Below are positions 1 through 7,298 of a stretch of DNA of 14,701 bases, piece by piece. The notes under the pieces are model-generated. The model did not search any database and was not told where the DNA came from. It saw nothing but the letters and a program-made list of their open reading frames with translations. Both the position numbers and the translations under genes were made by a program. How positions within the stretch are numbered: the stretch's first letter is position 1; each line of letters opens with the position of its first letter. The stretch comes from Lachnospiraceae bacterium (GTDB lineage Bacteria > Bacillota > Clostridia > Lachnospirales > Lachnospiraceae): positions 1 through 14,701 of the forward strand of contig JAHZAV010000049.1 in the NCBI GenBank assembly GCA_019423745.1, written 5' to 3'.

Positions 1-102
1 CAGAAGTGAACTCCACTGCCCTTGGGAGAGGTGGAATTTAAAATTTCATTTTTGGATTGAAACCTGGGTAGTGACAGCAGGGTAGTAAAATACAGCAAAT
101 AA

Positions 103-111
103 TGTTATAAT
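103..111 (+). promoter_or_regulatory. Extended -10 promoter element before the Sua5 gene
   Basis: TGTTATAAT is a full extended -10 element (TG, one base, TATAAT at 106-111). No convincing -35 box is seen 16-18 bp upstream, which an extended -10 can tolerate. The expected transcription start, about 7 nt after the hexamer, falls at 118-119, at the second in-frame ATG of the Sua5 gene (119). The first ATG (110) lies inside the hexamer and could not be translated from this transcript. Inference from sequence only; in A+T-rich DNA the match could be chance. Confidence 0.4.
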
Positions 112-118
112 GAAAAGC

Positions 119-1168
119 ATGAAAACAAAAGTAGAATTTATAAATAGGGAACAAATGAATATAGAAGCCATACGTGAGGCCGGTAATGTTTTAAAAGAAG
201 GAGGGTTAGTAGCTTTTCCAACAGAGACAGTATATGGACTTGGAGCAAATGCACTGGATGAGGAGGCAGCGGCAAAGACATATGCAGCGAAGGGAAGGCC
301 GTCTGATAACCCGTTGATTGTTCATATTGCTAAAACAGAAGACTTATACCATATTGTGGAACATGTGCCGGACAAAGCAGTAATTTTAGCAGAGAAGTTC
401 TGGCCGGGTCCTCTGACAATGATTTTTGATAAAAGTGCCATTGTGCCTTATGGAACAACAGGTGGGCTGGAGACTGTTGCGGTTCGAATGCCGGACGATG
501 AGATTGCAAGAGCACTGATTCTTGCGGGAGGCGGCTATGTTTCCGGCCCAAGTGCCAATACTTCTGGAAGACCTAGTCCGACGACTGCGGGGCATGTAAT
601 GGATGACCTTAATGGAAAAATAGAGATGATTCTGGACGGTGGTCCGGTACATATAGGGGTGGAGTCTACAATTGTAGATATGACTGTGGAACCGCCGATG
701 ATTTTAAGGCCAGGGGCTATCACTCAGGAGATGCTGGAAAAAGAAATTGGACAAGTTTTGGTGGATCAGGCTGTTTTGGATGCAGACAGCAAAACACCGC
801 CGAAGGCACCGGGAATGAAGTATCGCCATTATGCTCCCAAGGCAGAGTTAACTATCATAGAAGGGGAATTAGAATCTGTAATTCAGACCATACAAAAGAT
901 GGCTCAAGAAAAAGAAACACAAGGATACAGGACAGGTATTATAGCAACGGAAGAGACAGTAAACAGATATTCTGGAAGCAATATAAAATGTATTGGAACC
1001 AGGCAGGATGAAAGTACGGTGGCAGCAAATCTTTATGGAATCCTTCGGGAATTTGATGCAGATGGTACAGATTTTATTTATAGTGAATCCTTTGATACAG
1101 AAGGAATAGGAAGTGCTGTGATGAATCGGCTTTTGAAAGCGGCAGGACATCGTATTATTGAAATATAA
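119..1168 (+). CDS. ywlC: L-threonylcarbamoyladenylate synthase, Sua5/YwlC type
   Basis: Cytosolic enzyme making threonylcarbamoyl-AMP from threonine, bicarbonate and ATP, the first step of the t6A37 modification of ANN-decoding tRNAs. The N-terminal YrdC/SUA5 domain (about residues 15-205) shows GGLVAFPTETVYGLG, the KGRPSDNPL motif, WPGPLT and GPSANTSG. A proline-rich linker with APGMKYRHYAP (about 230-240) leads to a C-terminal Sua5 domain. At about 349 residues it matches the long Sua5 form, not the short TsaC form. I chose the ATG at 119 because family N-termini usually begin near this point and the in-frame ATG at 110 overlaps a TATAAT box; neither ATG has a clear ribosome binding site. 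It is followed by upp after 73 nt, probably in one operon. In related Clostridia an rpiB gene often lies in this gap; none is here. Confidence 0.95.
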   Translation: MKTKVEFINREQMNIEAIREAGNVLKEGGLVAFPTETVYGLGANALDEEAAAKTYAAKGRPSDNPLIVHIAKTEDLYHIVEHVPDKAVILAEKFWPGPLTMIFDKSAIVPYGTTGGLETVAVRMPDDEIARALILAGGGYVSGPSANTSGRPSPTTAGHVMDDLNGKIEMILDGGPVHIGVESTIVDMTVEPPMILRPGAITQEMLEKEIGQVLVDQAVLDADSKTPPKAPGMKYRHYAPKAELTIIEGELESVIQTIQKMAQEKETQGYRTGIIATEETVNRYSGSNIKCIGTRQDESTVAANLYGILREFDADGTDFIYSESFDTEGIGSAVMNRLLKAAGHRIIEI

Positions 1169-1241
1169 GGAAGGAACAGCGGAAGTAATACTCACGCTGA
1201 AAAATAAGTAAATAATAAGATAAAACCAGGAGGAAAAACTA

Positions 1242-1871
1242 ATGTCAAATGTGTATGTAATGGACCACCCGCTGATTCAGCATAAAATCGGCTTCATCCG
1301 CAGGCAGGAAGTAGGATCAAAGGATTTTAGAGCTGTTGTCAGTGAGATTGCAATGCTGATGTGCTTTGAAGCAACGAGAGATCTGAAGTTGCAGGATGTG
1401 GAGATCAGTACTCCAATCTGTTCTACAACAGTTAAAGAGCTGGAGGGAAAGAAGCTGGCAATTATTCCTATTCTGCGAGCAGGACTTGGGATGGTAGAAG
1501 GAATGCTTCAGCTAATACCGGCAGCAAAGGTGGGACATATCGGATTATACAGAGACCCGGATACATTAAATCCCGTAGAGTATTATTGCAAGTTGCCAGC
1601 AGACTGCGATGAAAGAGAAGTATTTGTCGTAGATCCGATGTTAGCAACCGGAGGTTCTTGTTCAGCTGCAATAGAGCTTTTAAAAGCAAAAGGAGTGAAA
1701 AAAATTCGTTTTCTTTGTGTAATCGCAGCTCCAGAAGGGGTAGAAAGAATGCAAAAAGAGCACCCTGATGTGGATCTTTATATTGGCGCGTTGGATGATC
1801 ACTTAAACGAGCATGGATATATTGTACCAGGGCTTGGAGATGCCGGCGACCGCATATTTGGTACAAAATAA
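1242..1871 (+). CDS. upp: Uracil phosphoribosyltransferase
   Basis: Pyrimidine salvage enzyme converting uracil and PRPP to UMP and pyrophosphate in the cytosol. The length (209 residues) is exactly typical. Visible signatures are IPILRAGLGMVEGM (about 75-88), the PRPP-binding loop FVVDPMLATGGSCSAAI (about 128-144) and the C-terminal uracil-binding segment YIVPGLGDAGDR (about 193-204). A strong AGGAGG site lies 8-9 nt before the ATG. It sits 73 nt after the Sua5 gene and 20 nt before the dCMP deaminase gene, so co-transcription is likely. Both neighbouring salvage genes concern pyrimidine nucleotides. Confidence 0.98.
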   Translation: MSNVYVMDHPLIQHKIGFIRRQEVGSKDFRAVVSEIAMLMCFEATRDLKLQDVEISTPICSTTVKELEGKKLAIIPILRAGLGMVEGMLQLIPAAKVGHIGLYRDPDTLNPVEYYCKLPADCDEREVFVVDPMLATGGSCSAAIELLKAKGVKKIRFLCVIAAPEGVERMQKEHPDVDLYIGALDDHLNEHGYIVPGLGDAGDRIFGTK

Positions 1872-1891
1872 CACAAAGGGGGAAGAACGGT

Positions 1892-2380
1892 ATGGGAAGT
1901 AAAAGAGAAGATTATATAAGCTGGGATGAATATTTTATGGGAGTGGCAATATTATCCGGGCAGCGCTCTAAAGATCCAAATACACAGGTTGGATGTTGCA
2001 TTGTAAGTCAAGATAATAAGATTCTTTCCATGGGATATAACGGTTTACCTATAGGATGCTCTGATGATGAATTTCCCTGGGATAGAGAAGGAGAGAATCC
2101 TCTTGATACAAAATACGTCTATGCTGTTCATAGCGAATTAAATGCAATATTAAATTATAGAGGCGGTAGTTTAGAAGGAGCAAAACTTTACGTATCCTTG
2201 TTTCCCTGTAATGAATGTGCAAAAGCAATTATACAAAGCGGTATTAAAGAAGTTATCTATGATTGTAATAAATATGAAGGCACGCCGTCTGTTATTGCAT
2301 CCAAGAAAATGTTTGATGCAGCAGGGGTAAAGTATCATCAATATAAACATACGGGAAGAAAAATAGAAGTAGAATTATAA
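1892..2380 (+). CDS. comEB: dCMP deaminase family protein (ComEB-like)
   Basis: Zinc-dependent deaminase converting dCMP to dUMP, feeding dTMP synthesis. Zinc-site residues are visible: H80-S-E82 (the HxE motif, with E82 the expected general base) and the P-C106-N-E-C109 motif. The N-terminus (WDEYFMGVAILSGQRSKDPN) and the NTQVGCCIV segment are typical of the dCMP/deoxycytidylate deaminase family. The length, 162 residues, is usual. A GGGGGAAG site precedes the ATG by about 8 nt, and the gap to upp is 20 nt, consistent with translation as the third gene of the operon. The TAA stop codon (2378-2380) is the first three bases of a perfect inverted repeat. Allosteric regulation by dCTP/dTTP is known for some members but cannot be judged here. 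Confidence 0.93.
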   Translation: MGSKREDYISWDEYFMGVAILSGQRSKDPNTQVGCCIVSQDNKILSMGYNGLPIGCSDDEFPWDREGENPLDTKYVYAVHSELNAILNYRGGSLEGAKLYVSLFPCNECAKAIIQSGIKEVIYDCNKYEGTPSVIASKKMFDAAGVKYHQYKHTGRKIEVEL

Positions 2381-2432
2381 TGCAATTTGGGACGTAACAA
2401 ACTTTAAAAGTGTTACGTCCCAAATTGCATTA
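2378..2432. terminator. Perfect 22-bp inverted repeat between convergent comEB and yaaL
   Basis: The left arm 2378-2399 is exactly complementary to the right arm 2411-2432, with an 11-nt loop (2400-2410). The core reads TTTGGGACGTAACA. Lying between convergent genes it is placed to act as a terminator for both. A run of T follows on neither side: the plus side continues AGTGGTGTG; the minus side is only T-rich. It is therefore not a textbook intrinsic terminator. It could instead act as a transcript-stabilising hairpin or be a remnant of a small palindromic repeat. Confidence 0.6.
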
Positions 2433-2451
2433 AGTGGTGTGTAAAACTGCG

Positions 2452-2700
2452 TTAACTCCTGTGTAAAATTGATTTTGCTTGTCGTAGTAGGAAACTATAT
2501 CGTTTCCATGCGGCATTTCCTTTATAGATGTAACAGTCGATAAGATCCGGATCACAGGCATTTTGAAAATTGTTATAGGCATCTTCAATTTCTTGTTTTG
2601 CAAGGGCAATTTCTTCGGCAATATCAAAGTTATCTTTTTCGAAGGACAGTCTTTTATAAATATCCTCTTCAGCTGCTTTCCCTCGTTGAAATAGTTTCAT
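2452..2700 (-). CDS. yaaL: DUF2508 (YaaL) family protein
   Basis: Small cytosolic protein (82 residues) of the DUF2508 / YaaL family. The function is unknown. The C-terminal part, with LIDCYIYKGNAAWKRYSFLLRQAK, has the family pattern of an amphipathic helix ending in a (F/Y)xxLLR(E/Q)AK-like motif. The acidic, lysine-rich middle (about residues 8-50) looks helical. I chose the start at 2700 because GGAGGTGAT lies 7 nt upstream of that ATG; the longer reading from 2718 would put this strong site inside the gene. It is divergent from a bofA-like gene. YaaL and BofA genes are also neighbours in Bacillus, which supports both identifications. It ends 19 nt before the strong hairpin shared with comEB. 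Confidence 0.82.
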   Translation of the reverse strand: MKLFQRGKAAEEDIYKRLSFEKDNFDIAEEIALAKQEIEDAYNNFQNACDPDLIDCYIYKGNAAWKRYSFLLRQAKSILHRS

Positions 2701-2814
2701 TGCGGCAATCACCTCCATGACGTTTTCCTTTTTATTCCTAGTATAACCATAAAGTTAGAATAAAATACCGATTAATAGGATATATATGGAAAAAGAGGAA
2801 AAGCGGGAAAATAT

Positions 2815-3024
2815 ATGTCTGAAGAAAGACCAGGAATGTTTTTAAATTTTTTTATCAGAGCCTTAATTGGAATGGCTATTATTTTTTTTGTAAATTATTT
2901 TCTTGACAGTCAGGGGATTGAAGCATCGGTAGGGATGAATGGAGTTTCTTTTTTGACATCCGGAATCCTTGGTATTCCTGGGGTTGCGCTGCTTTATGGA
3001 ATTGTTCTCTACAATATTTTGTGA
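2815..3024 (+). CDS. bofA: Pro-sigmaK processing inhibitor BofA family protein
   Basis: Membrane protein of 69 residues with the BofA family pattern: one hydrophobic segment (about residues 9-28), then a conserved C-terminal stretch GVSFLTSGILGIPGVALLYGIV. In Bacillus, BofA holds the SpoIVFB intramembrane protease inactive in the outer forespore membrane and so times sigma-K activation. In Clostridia the role is less clear, since many lack that checkpoint. The gene is divergent from yaaL. The ribosome binding site is modest (GCGGGA, about 6 nt before ATG). It is slightly shorter than the Bacillus protein, as is common in Clostridia. Its presence suggests a spore former. Confidence 0.85.
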   Translation: MSEERPGMFLNFFIRALIGMAIIFFVNYFLDSQGIEASVGMNGVSFLTSGILGIPGVALLYGIVLYNIL

Positions 3025-3060
3025 GAATTCAACAAAGTTTACATATTTCGCAAAAAGCTA

Positions 3061-3089
3061 TAGACATTTAAGGAGCGTAAGGATATAAT
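3061..3089 (+). promoter_or_regulatory. SigA-type promoter of the tad operon
   Basis: TAGACA (3061-3066) and TATAAT (3084-3089) are separated by 17 bp. The -10 is a perfect consensus match and the -35 a 4/6 match. The predicted start is near 3096, about 140 nt before the tadZ start codon, giving a long 5' leader. The 210-nt region between bofA and tadZ contains no gene. Confidence 0.6.
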
Positions 3090-3095
3090 ACATTC

Positions 3096-3116
3096 TACAA
3101 GTTGTCATAACTTGTA
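3096..3116. repeat. Inverted repeat at the predicted tad transcription start
   Basis: TACAAGTT (3096-3103) and AACTTGTA (3109-3116) are perfect 8-bp inverted arms around a 5-bp spacer (GTCAT). The repeat begins at the predicted start point downstream of the 3061-3089 promoter. That position suits a repressor operator or a hairpin at the 5' end of the mRNA. No regulator gene is visible nearby. Confidence 0.45.
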
Positions 3117-3234
3117 TCTGATTGAATCTTGTTGAACGTCTGAATTTGTTTCTGAAATTCTTATGCCATTCGGTTGAGAAATTCAAAAACGCAAAAATTG
3201 AATATGGAACTTTTTATGTAACAGGAGGTAATTT

Positions 3235-4203
3235 GTGAGCAGCAAAAACTTGGTCATCTGTGATTCGGATACAGAATATGCTGCCAGACTGGCTGTTTAT
3301 TTTAGTGGGAAAAGGGAACTTGCCTTTCAAGTAAAAACGTGTAGTTGTCCCAAACAAATACAGCTTATTTTGAAGAGCGGACCAGTCGATCTACTGTTGT
3401 TAGCGGATGAATTTTATGAAATATATATGAAAAATGATATAAAAACTTCATGTAAAATTATTCTTCTAACATCAGAAAGAAGAGATAACCTTGAAAGCTA
3501 TCAAATGTCAATTTTTAAATATCAGCCGGTAGATGATATTTTCACATGCCTTTTGCAAATATGTGCACAGGAAAATAAGAGGGATATCTTGAAAGTACGA
3601 AAAGGAGGTAAAATTATAGGATTTTATTCTCCCGTTCGCCGCCTTGGACAGACAGAAATGGCGTTGAAGATGGGCAAGGAGCTCTCGAAAAGGGAGAATG
3701 TACTATATCTGAATCTGGAAACTTATGCAGGAATAGAAGGACATTTTCCAGAGGAATCACAGAAAAATTTATCAGTACTTTTGTATTATCTGAAACAAGA
3801 GACGAGAAATTTGGGTTTGATATTGGCGGGGTTGATTTGTCAGCTTGAAGGAGTAGATTATATTCCACCGGTTCAGATGCCAGATGATCTTAGGGAAATA
3901 TCATCAGATGAATGGATATGGCTTTTTGAAGAAATTTTAACAGGAAGTATTTATGACATACTGATATTAGACTTAGGAGAAAGTATACAAGGGCTTGTTA
4001 AGGTTTTGAGCATTTGTGATGAAATATATATGCCTGTGTCAGATGACCGGTTTGCTGTTTCAAAAATCCGTCAGTTTGAAAGAATTATGCTGCAGGCAGG
4101 AGGCAGTGAAACAGTAGAGAGGGTGGTTCGATGTGATATCAGAAGAACAGCTGCAGGAAAAAATTATGAAAAGGCTCGACCTGTCAAAGGAAATTCAAGA
4201 TGA
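3235..4203 (+). CDS. tadZ: TadZ/CpaE-like pilus assembly protein, degenerate ATPase
   Basis: Predicted polar-localisation and assembly factor of the tad (Flp pilus) machine. It has the two-part TadZ layout: an N-terminal receiver-like domain (about residues 4-112, with VICDSD at 7-12 and VDLLLLADE at 51-59) and a C-terminal MinD/ParA-like domain (about 124-300). The phosphate-loop region reads YSPVRRLGQTE (131-141): the expected catalytic lysine position is Gln139, so ATP hydrolysis is doubtful. A later ILILDLGES (242-250) corresponds to the Walker B-like strand. I chose the GTG start at 3235 because AGGAGGT lies 7 nt upstream. The 3' end overlaps tadA by 71 nt, so the two are probably translationally linked. 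Confidence 0.8.
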   Translation: MSSKNLVICDSDTEYAARLAVYFSGKRELAFQVKTCSCPKQIQLILKSGPVDLLLLADEFYEIYMKNDIKTSCKIILLTSERRDNLESYQMSIFKYQPVDDIFTCLLQICAQENKRDILKVRKGGKIIGFYSPVRRLGQTEMALKMGKELSKRENVLYLNLETYAGIEGHFPEESQKNLSVLLYYLKQETRNLGLILAGLICQLEGVDYIPPVQMPDDLREISSDEWIWLFEEILTGSIYDILILDLGESIQGLVKVLSICDEIYMPVSDDRFAVSKIRQFERIMLQAGGSETVERVVRCDIRRTAAGKNYEKARPVKGNSR

Positions 4204-5350
4204 TGAGCTTACAGGGGTAATATTTCGAGTACTTACAGAGGAAAGTGAGCTTGAATATATACCATTGCAGGAAAAGGTAAATCTTGGAAGAGAGCTATTC
4301 AATATTTTTCGTAAGCTTGATGTGTTGCAGGATTTTATTGAAGATGAAGAAATTACTGAAATTATGATTAATGGAACACAAAATATATTTGTGGAAAAGA
4401 AAGGGAAGCTGTATCTGACAGATAAAAAATTTTCTTCAAGAAGTCGATTGGAAGATGTGGTCCAGCAAATTGTATCTGGTGCAAATAGGATGGTCAATGA
4501 AGCATCACCTATTGTAGACGCAAGGCTGCCAGATGGCTCGAGAGTAAATGTTGTACTTTATCCCGTTGCCCTTAATGGACCAATTGTAACCATCAGAAAA
4601 TTTCCGAAAGAGCAGATTACGATGAAAGAATTGATTCGGCTTGATGCGTTGAGTGAAGAGTTGGCAGAATTTTTAAAAATGTTGGTTGTATCAGGATATA
4701 ACATTTTTATAAGTGGAGGGACAGGCTCTGGTAAGACTACTTTGTTAAACGCTTTATCGCAGTTTATCCCGAAGGACGAAAGAATTATTACAATTGAGGA
4801 TAATGCAGAGTTACAGATTCAAGGAGTTCCTAATTTAGTAAGACTGGAGTCGAGAAATCCCAATGCAGAAGGAAATGGAGAAATTACCATACGTAGTTTA
4901 ATTCGTTCAGCGCTTAGAATGCGACCGGATAGGATTATTGTGGGAGAAGTAAGAGGGACAGAGACGATCGATATGATACAGGCAATGTCTACAGGACATA
5001 AAGGAAGCCTTAGTACCGGTCATTCGGACAGCCCGCAAGATATGCTTCAAAGATTGGAAACAATGGTGCTTATGGGAATGGATATTCCACTGGCAGCTGT
5101 TCAAAGACAGATTGCATCAGCAATTGATATTATTATACATATTGGAAGACTGCGTGATAAAAGTAGAAAGATACTGGAGGTGGTAGAAGTTCTGAATTAT
5201 GAAGATGCTCAGATTAAAACAAGGCCACTTTATGAGTTTGAAGAGATTGCACAAAGCGGTGAGGGAGAAGTGGTTAGAGGCAGCTGGAAAAAATCTGCAG
5301 GGTTGTTCCACAAGGGAAAGCTACTTTCGGCAGGATATCAAGAAATATGA
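4133..5350 (+). CDS. tadA: TadA/CpaF secretion ATPase
   Basis: Hexameric motor ATPase of the type II/IV secretion family (CpaF/TadA clade) that drives Flp pilus assembly at the inner face of the membrane. The N-terminal domain (about 1-150) includes EITEIMINGTQNIFVEKKG and RLPDGSRVNV. The catalytic core has Walker A GGTGSGKTT (195-203), the Asp box IEDNAEL, Walker B RIIVGEVRG (267-275) and the His box STGHKGSLSTGH (286-297). All key residues are present, so it looks catalytically competent. At 405 residues it has normal length. It begins inside tadZ (71-nt overlap) with GGGTGG upstream of its ATG, and its 3' end overlaps tadB. Confidence 0.95.
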   Translation: MISEEQLQEKIMKRLDLSKEIQDDELTGVIFRVLTEESELEYIPLQEKVNLGRELFNIFRKLDVLQDFIEDEEITEIMINGTQNIFVEKKGKLYLTDKKFSSRSRLEDVVQQIVSGANRMVNEASPIVDARLPDGSRVNVVLYPVALNGPIVTIRKFPKEQITMKELIRLDALSEELAEFLKMLVVSGYNIFISGGTGSGKTTLLNALSQFIPKDERIITIEDNAELQIQGVPNLVRLESRNPNAEGNGEITIRSLIRSALRMRPDRIIVGEVRGTETIDMIQAMSTGHKGSLSTGHSDSPQDMLQRLETMVLMGMDIPLAAVQRQIASAIDIIIHIGRLRDKSRKILEVVEVLNYEDAQIKTRPLYEFEEIAQSGEGEVVRGSWKKSAGLFHKGKLLSAGYQEI

Positions 5351-6053
5351 ATATGCGATAGCGCTGATTAAGGCAACAGTTCTTGTGGCTATAATTGCAT
5401 ATTTATATTATGAATCTATATGGGCATTTCTCATATTAAGTCCATTGATTGTTCAGTATATGAGAAGGTGGGAGCAGGCATGTATATTACAAAAGAAAAG
5501 AGAATTTCGGCAGCAGTTTCAGGAAGCTATCAGGTTAATGCTGGCATCGCTTAATGTAGGATATTCTTTGGAAAATGCTATAAAAGAAACAAAAAAAGAT
5601 CTTGATATACTTTATAATGGACAAACAGCAATTCAAAGAGAATTTAATTACATGATTCGGCAAATATTTATTCAGGTGCCAATGGAACAAATTTTAGAAG
5701 AGTGGGCAGACCGTGTAAATCAGGAAGATTTGCGAGATTTTGTAAACGTTTTTGTGACGGCAAGAAGAAGTGGAGGAGATATTCTGTCCATTATTAGAGA
5801 TTCTATTGGACAGATCAGAGACAAAATTGAAGTAGAAAGAGAAATTGAAACTTTGGTTGCTGCAAAAAAATATGAATTTAAAGTAATGTCAGTAGTACCG
5901 TTTGGAATTATAGGATATATGAAAATTAGTTTTCCTGAATTTATGGAGATGTTATATGGGAATGCAGTAGGAATAGGGGTGATGAGTATATGCCTGGCAA
6001 TATATGCAGGCGCATACTGCTTTGGACAAAAAATTGTAAATATAGAAATTTGA
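5199..6053 (+). CDS. tadB: TadB-like type II secretion system F-domain protein
   Basis: Inner-membrane platform protein of the tad machine. The first two hydrophobic segments are at about residues 54-71 and 74-88. A cytosolic GspF/T2SSF domain follows, with FRQQFQEAIRLMLASLNVGY (about 103-122), a typical TadB segment. Two C-terminal membrane segments lie at about 229-243 and 256-276. The start is uncertain: ATG codons at 5199, 5205 and 5232 are in frame, and homologues usually begin closer to the first membrane segment. The 5232 start has a weak AAGG upstream. With any of them the gene overlaps the end of tadA by more than 100 nt, a large overlap. The gene ends with TGA at 6051-6053. Confidence 0.88.
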   Translation: MKMLRLKQGHFMSLKRLHKAVREKWLEAAGKNLQGCSTRESYFRQDIKKYEYAIALIKATVLVAIIAYLYYESIWAFLILSPLIVQYMRRWEQACILQKKREFRQQFQEAIRLMLASLNVGYSLENAIKETKKDLDILYNGQTAIQREFNYMIRQIFIQVPMEQILEEWADRVNQEDLRDFVNVFVTARRSGGDILSIIRDSIGQIRDKIEVEREIETLVAAKKYEFKVMSVVPFGIIGYMKISFPEFMEMLYGNAVGIGVMSICLAIYAGAYCFGQKIVNIEI

Positions 6054-7276
6054 TGGTAGTGATATTGCTAATAACAGGTATTGTAGCATCCGTTCTTTTG
6101 ATAATAGATGCAAGAAAATCTATGGTCTCTCAAAAAACTATTTTAAGAAATTCCTATGGAGAAGGGACGGCGAAAGAGCTGCTGGAAATTCGTATAGATG
6201 GGGAAAAATTAAAAGAAAAGATGGAACTGGAAATTGCAGAAAGGCAGTATACGACATTAGAAATTAAAGATCTTTTTCGGCGGGCAGTTGGTCAAATAGA
6301 AAGACTTATGCTGGCAAAAAATGAAAGTAGTGAGGAGATAAGGTCAGATCTGAATCTTATAACAAAAATTCCCGGGCAACCGATTAAAGTAGAGTGGGAG
6401 CTGGATCGATATGATGTGATGGACATTAATGGAAAGATCAGAGAAGAGGCAGTTGAAGAGCTGAGTCAAAATGGAGAAAGCGGTATTGTAGTACAGTTAA
6501 AGGCATTTTTGAGTTATACGGAAGATGAAACTAAGCAAGCCGTGCATGAGATGGCAGTCCGTATTTATCCATCGAAAAAAACTGGAACGGAAGCACTGCT
6601 GGCAGAGATTAAAGAAGAAATTTCTGAAATAGACAGTAAAAATAAGACCCAACCAATGATACAATTGCCTGATGAAGTGAACGGAAAAGAAATTTCTTAC
6701 TACTATCCCATGGATTTTAGGTGTGTAACAGTATTGGTTCTTGGAGTAGTTATTGTTCTTCTTTTATTTTTCCTAGATAAGCAGAACGATAAAAAAGTAA
6801 GTGATGATAAAATTCAGCAGATGATGCGGGATTATCCGCAGATTGTAAGTCAGCTTAATTTACTCTTAAGTGCAGGTATGAGTACAAAAAGTGCATGGAA
6901 AAAGATTGTAGATGAATATAGGAAAAAGAAAAACCAGGGAAACCGGCGATATGCCTATGATGAAATGGAAACTGCTTGGAATGAGATGTGCAGTGGAGTG
7001 CCGGAAAGAGAATGTTATGAGCAATTTGGAGCTAGATGTAAGTTACAGGCATATATGAAATTAGGAACGTTACTGTCACAAAATCTTCGCAAAGGAACAA
7101 AGGGGCTTACAGATATGTTGAGGCTGGAAGGGATTCATGCGTTTGAAGAAAGGAAGGCACTGGCTAAGAGGTTGGGGGAAGAGGCAGGGACAAAACTTTT
7201 ACTACCTATGTTTTTTATGCTGGCAGTTGTTATGATCATAATTATAGTTCCGGCCTTTTTGTCTATTCAGTTGTAA
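5990..7276 (+). CDS. tadC: TadC-like type II secretion system F-domain protein
   Basis: Second membrane platform protein paired with TadB. It has an N-terminal membrane segment (about residues 21-40), a long charged extracytoplasmic or soluble region (about 41-240), a second membrane segment (about 245-262), a T2SSF-like helical domain with YPQIVSQLNLLLSAGMS (282-298), and a C-terminal hydrophobic segment (about 403-423). The ATG at 5990 is preceded by a strong GGGGTGAT with 6-nt spacing. The alternative ATG at 6053 forms a TGATG junction with the tadB stop but lacks a clear ribosome binding site. The protein is longer than proteobacterial TadC, as is common in clostridial tad clusters. Confidence 0.85.
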   Translation: MPGNICRRILLWTKNCKYRNLMVVILLITGIVASVLLIIDARKSMVSQKTILRNSYGEGTAKELLEIRIDGEKLKEKMELEIAERQYTTLEIKDLFRRAVGQIERLMLAKNESSEEIRSDLNLITKIPGQPIKVEWELDRYDVMDINGKIREEAVEELSQNGESGIVVQLKAFLSYTEDETKQAVHEMAVRIYPSKKTGTEALLAEIKEEISEIDSKNKTQPMIQLPDEVNGKEISYYYPMDFRCVTVLVLGVVIVLLLFFLDKQNDKKVSDDKIQQMMRDYPQIVSQLNLLLSAGMSTKSAWKKIVDEYRKKKNQGNRRYAYDEMETAWNEMCSGVPERECYEQFGARCKLQAYMKLGTLLSQNLRKGTKGLTDMLRLEGIHAFEERKALAKRLGEEAGTKLLLPMFFMLAVVMIIIIVPAFLSIQL

Positions 7277-7298
7277 AGTTTAGTAAAGGAGGGAGAAT

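Noticed and set aside
13..34. Weak hairpin (CCAC...GTGG, CCC...GGG) at the window start
   Set aside because: The stem is short and interrupted and is not followed by a T-run; the upstream gene is outside the window.
330..723. Minus-strand ORFs of 62-88 codons inside the Sua5 gene
   Set aside because: They lie wholly within a well-supported gene, have no ribosome binding sites or recognisable domains, and read as shadow frames.
1468..1866. 132-codon minus-strand ORF inside upp
   Set aside because: It overlaps a clear upp gene entirely; no family resemblance.
2430..2627. 65-codon minus-strand ORF overlapping yaaL
   Set aside because: The overlapping frame encodes a recognisable DUF2508 protein with a strong ribosome binding site; this frame does not.
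3045..3056. ATTTCGCAAAAA near the tad promoter, identical to 12 bases of the IS256-type terminal repeat
   Set aside because: The match ends after 12 bases and no second end or transposase sequence is nearby; a chance match in A+T-rich DNA is likely.
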